Shown piece after piece: positions 59,068 through 64,000 of a stretch of 64,000 bases of DNA. A program made the translations under genes and the position numbers. The number at the start of each line of letters is the position of its first letter. Positions within the stretch are counted from its first letter, which is position 1. Origin of the DNA: Actinospica sp035552695 (GTDB taxonomy: Bacteria; Actinomycetota; Actinomycetes; Streptomycetales; Catenulisporaceae); contig NZ_DASZKT010000029.1 in assembly GCF_035552695.1 (NCBI RefSeq), positions 88,665-152,664 on the forward strand. The letters are read 5' to 3'. The notes below the pieces were generated by a model that ran no database searches, had not been told where the DNA came from, and saw only the letters and a program-made list of their open reading frames with translations.

Positions 59068-61197
59068 ATGGGGGCAACACCCTGGAGCAGGGCGTTCGGG
59101 GGTGAACAGACCCCAGTAGCCCCGCAGCGCCCCTGGCCGGCGACCCTGACCGTGGGCACGGACGGCAGGATCACCAGCTGGAGCCGCGGCGCCCAGGCGC
59201 TGTTCGGGCTCTCGGCGGGCCGGGCCTGCGGCCGCCGTATGCGTACCCTGATGGTGCGCCCCGAAGACCGCGCCTCGCTGGACGAACTGCTCGGCACCGT
59301 GCTGGCCGGACGCAGCTGGTCCGGTTCGCTGCCGCTGCTCGACGCCGACGGTCTCGTGCACCCCGTGGAATGCGGCTGGCAGCCGATCCAGGACCGCCGC
59401 GGACGTCCCGGGGCCCTCATCGTCGTCACCGACCGGGTCGGCCAGTCCGTGCCCGCCGCGCGCCCCGCGCCGCTCGGCACCGCCGAGGCCGCGCTCGCCG
59501 CCATCGGCCAGTTCCAGGAGCACGCGGCCTCGGTCGCGATGATGCGCCGGGTGCAGCTGCTCACCGAGGCGAACACCATGATCGGCACGACGCTCGACAT
59601 GGCGCATACGGCGGAGGAACTGCTGAGCGTCGCGGTGCCCCGGTTCGCGGACACCGCGTCCGTCGTGCTGATGGAATCGGTCGTCGACGAGTTCGAACTT
59701 CCGCCGCCCTGGCTCGACGGCGACGAGCTGCGGGTGCGCCGGGTCGCCGCGAAGGCGCAGGATCCGGCGCTCGAGGCGATGCTTCCGGTGGGCGAGACCG
59801 TGTTGCACGGCCCGAACAACGTCTTCGGCCAGGTTCTCAGGACCGGTCGTCCGCGCACCCTCAGCTCGCTGGATCTCGCGGCGGCGCAGAAGCTGTGGCC
59901 GGGCAAGGACCCCTCCCCCGCGCCGCACCTCGTGGGCAACTGCATGCTCGTGGTCCCGCTCGTCGCGCGCGGCGCGGTGCTCGGCATCGCGATGTTCGCC
60001 CGCGGCTCGGACCGCAGGCCGTTCTCCGGCGGCGAGGCCGTGCTCGGTGAGGAGTTCGCGGCGCGCGCGGCCCTGTGCGTGGACAACGCCAGGCTCTACA
60101 GCCACGAGCGCAACACCGCGCTGATGCTCCAGCGCTCGCTGCTGCCGACGGACTCCGGCGACCACACCGGCGTCGACGTGGCGCACCGCTACCTCCCGGC
60201 GAGCGACCTGACCGGCGTCGGCGGCGACTGGTACGACGTGATCGGCCTGCGCGGCGGGCGGGTGGCCATGGTCGTGGGCGACGTGATGGGGCACGGAATC
60301 CGCGCCGCCGCCGTCATGGGCCAGCTGCGTACCGCGACCAGAACCCTTGCCGCACTGGACCTTCAGCCCGCCGAGCTGCTGCACCACCTCGACGAGCTCG
60401 CGGACCACCTGGGCGACGGCGAAGTCCTGTTCGCGACGTGTCTGGTGGCCGTCTACGACCCGTCGACACGCATCTGCCGGATGGCCCGCGCGGGCCACAT
60501 CCCGCCGCTGATGGTCACCCCGGACGGCGAGACCACCATCCTCGACCTCCCGCCCGGCGTGCCGCTGGGCGTCGGCGGCCACACCTTCGAGAGCAAGGAC
60601 ATCGAGTTCGAGGACGAGAGCCTCCTCGTGCTGTGCACCGACGGGCTGGTGGAGAGCCGCGCCCCCGGCCGCGACATCGACGACGGCATGCAGGACCTCG
60701 TCCGCGAGATCAAGGACGCCAAGCTCCCCCTCGAGGCGATCGCCGACACCGTCATCGCCGGCCTCCGCGGCGACCGCACCATGGACGACGCCGCCCTCGT
60801 CATCGCCCGCGTCCGCGGCATCCCGTCCACCGCCACCGCGCAGTGGACCGTCGAGCCCGAACTGCCCGCGGTCGCCAGGGCGCGCAAGAACGTCCGCAGC
60901 ACCCTCAACGAGTGGGGCCTGAGCCAGCTCGAGGAGACCGCCGAACTCCTGGCGAGCGAGCTGGTCACCAACGCGCTGCTGTACACGAACGGCCCGATCA
61001 GTGTCAGGCTCCTGAGAGACAACTCGCTGCTCTGCGAGGTCTACGACACCTCGGACGAGACCCCGCAACTGCGCGCCGCCGACCACGACGACGACGGCGG
61101 CCGCGGCCTGCACCTCGTCAAGGCCCTCTCCCAGCGCTGGGGCACCCGCCGCACCAGCGGCGGCAAGAGCGTCTGGTTCGAACTGGCGCTGCCCTGA
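59068..61197 (+). CDS. PAS-GAF-SpoIIE phosphatase with RsbW-like kinase domain
   Basis: 709 residues from ATG 59068. Domains in order: PAS (about 24-130), GAF (165-345), PP2C/SpoIIE phosphatase (about 352-570; G-G-D-W-Y-D-V, V-G-D-V-M-G-H-G, M-D-D-A-A-L-V-I), and a C-terminal HATPase_c (about 600-709; E-L-V-T-N-A-L-L-Y-T, G-R-G-L-H-L-V). Such proteins dephosphorylate anti-anti-sigma factors and may also phosphorylate them, a partner-switch controlling sigma activity under stress. The GAF/PAS domains would sense a small molecule or redox signal. No anti-anti-sigma gene is adjacent. Confidence 0.93.
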   Translation: MGATPWSRAFGGEQTPVAPQRPWPATLTVGTDGRITSWSRGAQALFGLSAGRACGRRMRTLMVRPEDRASLDELLGTVLAGRSWSGSLPLLDADGLVHPVECGWQPIQDRRGRPGALIVVTDRVGQSVPAARPAPLGTAEAALAAIGQFQEHAASVAMMRRVQLLTEANTMIGTTLDMAHTAEELLSVAVPRFADTASVVLMESVVDEFELPPPWLDGDELRVRRVAAKAQDPALEAMLPVGETVLHGPNNVFGQVLRTGRPRTLSSLDLAAAQKLWPGKDPSPAPHLVGNCMLVVPLVARGAVLGIAMFARGSDRRPFSGGEAVLGEEFAARAALCVDNARLYSHERNTALMLQRSLLPTDSGDHTGVDVAHRYLPASDLTGVGGDWYDVIGLRGGRVAMVVGDVMGHGIRAAAVMGQLRTATRTLAALDLQPAELLHHLDELADHLGDGEVLFATCLVAVYDPSTRICRMARAGHIPPLMVTPDGETTILDLPPGVPLGVGGHTFESKDIEFEDESLLVLCTDGLVESRAPGRDIDDGMQDLVREIKDAKLPLEAIADTVIAGLRGDRTMDDAALVIARVRGIPSTATAQWTVEPELPAVARARKNVRSTLNEWGLSQLEETAELLASELVTNALLYTNGPISVRLLRDNSLLCEVYDTSDETPQLRAADHDDDGGRGLHLVKALSQRWGTRRTSGGKSVWFELALP

Positions 61198-61207
61198 GAT
61201 CCGTCTC

Positions 61208-61238
61208 CGCCCGACCGCCGTCGACCGGCGGCCGGGCG
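61208..61238 (+). terminator. terminator after SpoIIE-type gene
   Basis: Imperfect stem CGCCCG-CCGCC with GGCGG-CGGGCG (61208-61238), ten bases after the stop. No T-tract. Confidence 0.65.
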
Positions 61239-61305
61239 TAACACGCTGCGTGCTGCATCCTGTTGAGGGCGGCCGAATCCGGTCGCCTTCAGCAGCGCGT
61301 CAGGG

Positions 61306-61941
61306 TTAGTGCGCGCCCGGCGTCGAGCTCGCGGTGCTCTGCCAGCTTCCCGTCTGGCTGGTGACCATTTGGTTGACATCACTGCCGACGAGGTAGGTCC
61401 CGGCTTTGGTGTACAGCTCGGCGCATGCCGGGTTGTAGTCGACTACGAGGTCGGCTTGGTCACCGGGGTAGATCAACACGAACGCCGCATTACCGAACCC
61501 CGCCAAGCAGTACATCGGACCGAAATAGGGCTTACTCGCGTTCAGGGCCTTCTGAAGCGTGGTCAGTTTGGTTCGATCAGTCACCGTCGCCGAGCCGGCC
61601 AGGGCTCCGCCCGCCCCAAAGCGGCAGATCAGAGCCGCAGCAGGGCTGTCCGCGACTACCGGACCGGAAGGTTTGGTCGGAGCAGCGGTAACGGCGTATG
61701 CGTCCGAATTCGACGCGCAGGACGGAACCCGTACCGCATTCGATGCGGAGGTGGGCGAGCTACTCGCCGAGCCTCCGCCGTTTCCGAACGTCAGGACACC
61801 CGCGGTAGTCCCCATCACGACGAGTGCGGCGGCTCCGGCCGCGCTCCATCGGGCAGTGCGCCTGCGCGCGGCCGCCCTCATCTCCACGCGCCGCGCCAGG
61901 TCTGGCAAGGCGTGGATGTGTTCGACAGCATGCTTCAGCAC
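61306..61941 (-). CDS. single-pass membrane protein, probable partner of a lost SigE-type sigma factor
   Basis: 211 residues from GTG 61941. A cytoplasmic segment of about 32 residues (V/M-L-K-H-A-V-E-H-I and R-R-V-E-M-R-A-A-A-R-R-R-T-A-R) leads to one transmembrane helix (W-S-A-A-G-A-A-A-L-V-V-M-G), a Ser/Gly-rich linker and a soluble outer domain with four Cys. This layout is typical of proteins encoded directly after SigE-family ECF sigma genes in actinobacteria. The start overlaps the stop of a tiny upstream ORF that looks like sigma-factor ends. Codon use has more A/T than neighbours. Function not established. Confidence 0.65.
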   Translation of the reverse strand: MLKHAVEHIHALPDLARRVEMRAAARRRTARWSAAGAAALVVMGTTAGVLTFGNGGGSASSSPTSASNAVRVPSCASNSDAYAVTAAPTKPSGPVVADSPAAALICRFGAGGALAGSATVTDRTKLTTLQKALNASKPYFGPMYCLAGFGNAAFVLIYPGDQADLVVDYNPACAELYTKAGTYLVGSDVNQMVTSQTGSWQSTASSTPGAH

Positions 61942-61994
61942 GTTGCGTGCCCCGCGACGTACGCGGCGAAGCCGATCTGCTCGCTCATACTCAT
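61935..61994 (-). pseudogene. possible collapsed ECF sigma-factor gene
   Basis: A 19-residue frame starting M-S-M-S-E-Q-I-G-F-A-A-Y-V-A with a good GAGG site just upstream. The F-A-A-Y-V-A pattern resembles the N-terminus of SigE-family sigma factors (E-F-A-A-F-V-A). It stops after five more codons, and its TGA overlaps the next gene's GTG by the spacing typical of sigma/partner pairs. An internal deletion leaving both ends is one explanation; a chance leader peptide is another. Confidence 0.4.
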
Positions 61995-62151
61995 CCTCAC
62001 CCTCAGAGCGGCCACGAAGGCTGCCCGCACCTGATAACGGTTCATCTACGCACCATGGCGTGCGCCGGGCCGTGGGATCCGGCAGGCGGCGGGAGCTGTG
62101 AACTTTGGCCACTCGGAATGAGAGAGTACTTCGAGTTCGGCGATTTTCGCG

Positions 62152-62997
62152 CTACTTCAGCGGCACCGCGACGTCGCAGTCGGGGACCGAGCCCTCGCCG
62201 TTCGCCTCGAGGTAGACGAGGCGGAGGGGGCCGACGGTCTGCCGGTCCTGGTCGCGGGCCCAGGCGAGGAGGCTCTCGGCGGCGAGGACGATGCGGGCGG
62301 CGTGCAGCAGGGTGGTGGCGCCGTAGTGGACGTAAGCCTCCTGATGCGCCGGGTCGGTGCGCAGGGTGAGGTCCGGGAAGCGGCGGGCCAGGTCCTGGGC
62401 GCGGTCGGCGGCGACGGGCCAGCACCATTCGATCGGGCCGTCGCTGTCCGCGCTGAGGTCGCCGTAGTAGATGATGAAGGGGGCACCGACGGCGCCGGGC
62501 AGCGGCTTGACGCCGGCCTGCCGCAGGTTGCCGACGAACTCCTCGCGGACGGCGGTCTGCTCATCGACGTGCAGATGCCTCGTCTGGGTCAATACGCTGC
62601 GGTCCGGAAGGGTCCTCGTGGAGACGGCGTAGGCCATGGAGGTCGCGGACGCGTTGCCGCGCAGGCGTTCGATGAGGGAGCCGACGAGCCGTCTGCGGGC
62701 GGCGTGTTCGGCCTCGGCCTCGGCCCAGAAGGCGGCGATCCGGTCGGCGCCGAGCGTGCCCTCCTCGTCGAGCGCGGACTTGATCTCGGTCAGCGGGATG
62801 CCCACCTGGCGCAGCGAGGACACCAGGAACGCGCGCTCGACCTGGCCGCGGGTGTACTGGCGGGAGCCGGTGACGGGGTCCACACGGACCGGTTCGAGCA
62901 CTCCCGCGTGGTCGTAGAGGCGCAGCGCCTTGGGCGAGAGCCGGCTTAGCCTGGCGAACTCGCCGGTGCTCACCTCGTCCGCGTCCGACTCCGTCAT
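62152..62997 (-). CDS. MerR-family regulator with GyrI-like effector domain
   Basis: 281 residues from ATG 62997 (GAAGGG six bases upstream; an ATG at 63003 overlaps that site). The MerR winged helix is V-S-T-G-E-F-A-R-L-S-R-L-S-P-K-A-L-R-L-Y-D-H-A-G, followed by a long dimerisation helix (about 75-115). The C-terminal part (about 125-281) is a GyrI/AraC-effector-type barrel like that of BmrR, which binds cationic hydrophobic drugs. It is divergent from the chitinase gene with 169 bp between. Confidence 0.9.
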   Translation of the reverse strand: MTESDADEVSTGEFARLSRLSPKALRLYDHAGVLEPVRVDPVTGSRQYTRGQVERAFLVSSLRQVGIPLTEIKSALDEEGTLGADRIAAFWAEAEAEHAARRRLVGSLIERLRGNASATSMAYAVSTRTLPDRSVLTQTRHLHVDEQTAVREEFVGNLRQAGVKPLPGAVGAPFIIYYGDLSADSDGPIEWCWPVAADRAQDLARRFPDLTLRTDPAHQEAYVHYGATTLLHAARIVLAAESLLAWARDQDRQTVGPLRLVYLEANGEGSVPDCDVAVPLK

Positions 62998-63166
62998 CCG
63001 CATCCCTTCGCTGGTCCCGGTCGCCGAGTCAAGGTCAACATCCCCGGACGAAGATCGCAAACCGGACGGGCGGAACATCTTGTCAGCTCGGACCGATTGG
63101 ACTAGACCATACGAAGAGGACTAGACCACCCACTCGTTCCTCGGCCCAAGGGAGTGCGACCGACCC

Positions 63167-64000
63167 ATGCAGACAAGAAGACCCCGCCGCTCGCTCCGGC
63201 TCGCCGTGGGAGCCGCCGCCGCGGCGCTCGTCGTGCCGGCCACGCTCTATCTGTCCACCGGCGCCGCCTCCGCGGCGGCCACCAACCTGGTCGGCAACGC
63301 CGGGTTCGAATCCGGCAACCTGTCCGGCTGGACCTGCGATTCCGGTACCGGGAGCGTCGTCACGAGCCCGGTGCATTCCGGTTCGTACGCGCTCGCGGGC
63401 GCGCCGACCTCGTCGGACGACGCTCAGTGCACCGAGACGGTCAGCGTCCAGGCGAACACCACCTACACCCTCTCCGCCTACGTCGAGGGCTCGTACGTCT
63501 ACCTCGGCGACACCGGCGGCAGCGACACGTGGACGCCGTCCGCGACGAGTTGGCAGCAGCTCTCGATGTCGCTTACCACGGGCGCTTCGCAGACCTCGTT
63601 GACGATCTACATCCACGGTTGGTACGCGCAGCCCACGTACCACGCGGACGACTTCTCGCTGACTGCCGGTACCACCTCGACCGGCAGCCCGACCACGTCG
63701 TCCACGCCGACGGCCACCAACTCGCCCTCCACGTCGCCCAGCCCGACACCCACGGGAACCGGCACGGTGGGCGGTGGTTCGGTGGGTAAGGTCGCGCCGT
63801 ATGTGGATATGTCGAATAATCAGGAGTCGATGTTGAATTCGGCTGCCCAGGCGGGGCTCAAGTCGTATACGGCGGCGTTTGTGATCAGTGCGGGGTGTTC
63901 GCCGATCTGGGGGGACACGCTGGCGGTGACCGGTGATCCGGCGATGGATCAGGAGATCGCGACGGCGAAGGCGGACGGCGCCACTCCGATCGTGTCGTTC
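63167..64000 (+). CDS. secreted chitinase, carbohydrate-binding module plus GH18 domain, partial
   Basis: 278 residues are visible and the frame runs off the right edge. A twin-Arg-like basic start (M-Q-T-R-R-P-R-R) and hydrophobic core ending A-S-A-A-A form the signal peptide. Residues about 38-165 are a beta-sandwich binding module (N-A-G-F-E-S-G-N-L-S-G-W, Y-H-A-D-D-F-S-L). A Thr/Ser/Pro linker (about 166-207) precedes the start of a GH18-type barrel (V-A-P-Y-V-D-M-S and T-A-A-F-V-I-S-A-G-C). Codon choice changes abruptly at the linker end. It degrades chitin outside the cell. Confidence 0.85.
   Translation, partial: MQTRRPRRSLRLAVGAAAAALVVPATLYLSTGAASAAATNLVGNAGFESGNLSGWTCDSGTGSVVTSPVHSGSYALAGAPTSSDDAQCTETVSVQANTTYTLSAYVEGSYVYLGDTGGSDTWTPSATSWQQLSMSLTTGASQTSLTIYIHGWYAQPTYHADDFSLTAGTTSTGSPTTSSTPTATNSPSTSPSPTPTGTGTVGGGSVGKVAPYVDMSNNQESMLNSAAQAGLKSYTAAFVISAGCSPIWGDTLAVTGDPAMDQEIATAKADGATPIVSF

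Overview
The window is chromosomal DNA of a high-GC actinobacterium. GTG and TTG starts are common, third codon positions are almost all G/C, and several gene neighbourhoods are typical of Streptomyces/Catenulispora-type organisms: gcvH-garA-ftsR-bfn-merR, lnt-ppm1-rbpA, and a hopanoid cluster. I cannot fix the genus. There are no rRNA or tRNA genes, no CRISPR and no intact mobile element. The window cuts a major facilitator gene at the left edge and a secreted GH18-type chitinase at the right edge.

Layout. 0-10 kb: a carbohydrate locus with a degenerate MalK-like ATPase, a ROK repressor, trehalose synthase (treS), and a binding protein plus two permeases of a sugar importer followed by an MFS transporter. 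A repeated GTGATT/AATCAC operator-like motif lies before the ROK gene and before the importer operon and links them. 10-22 kb: an unknown membrane protein, a PMT_2-type glycosyltransferase, YdbS/YdbT-like PH proteins, small enzymes (YdeI-like, methyltransferase, a glyoxalase-fold/coiled-coil fusion, a flavin monooxygenase) and a GH36 alpha-galactosidase. 22-30 kb: an unknown protein, then the conserved minus-strand block merR - bfn - ftsR - garA - gcvH - manC - pgsA-like. 30-42 kb: aldose epimerase, MarR regulator, unknown membrane protein, rbpA (SigR-type promoter, long basic tail), a 75-77 bp tandem repeat array, ppm1, lnt, amidohydrolase, Lrp regulator, truncated tyrosine recombinase. 41-45 kb: a TerC/DUF475 protein, an acyl-CoA dehydrogenase and a PDZ-less HtrA-like protease.

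45.3-55.9 kb is the metabolic centrepiece. It is a plus-strand hopanoid locus: leader ORF, aminotransferase (hpnO-like), hpnC, hpnD, hpnE, polyprenyl synthase, squalene-hopene cyclase, an HpnG-IspH fusion, and hpnH. From hpnD to the fusion the genes overlap or nearly touch, so condensation of farnesyl units, cyclisation, side-chain addition (HpnH, HpnG) and amination are probably co-expressed. The fusion physically joins the last MEP-pathway step (IspH) to hopanoid side-chain processing.

56-64 kb: a secreted trypsin-like protease, an ammonium transporter with a possible GlnR box, a PAS-GAF-SpoIIE-HATPase phosphatase, a putative anti-sigma/membrane protein preceded by what looks like a collapsed sigma-factor gene, a MerR/GyrI-type regulator, and the partial chitinase, which shows a sharp codon-usage break between its binding and catalytic domains.
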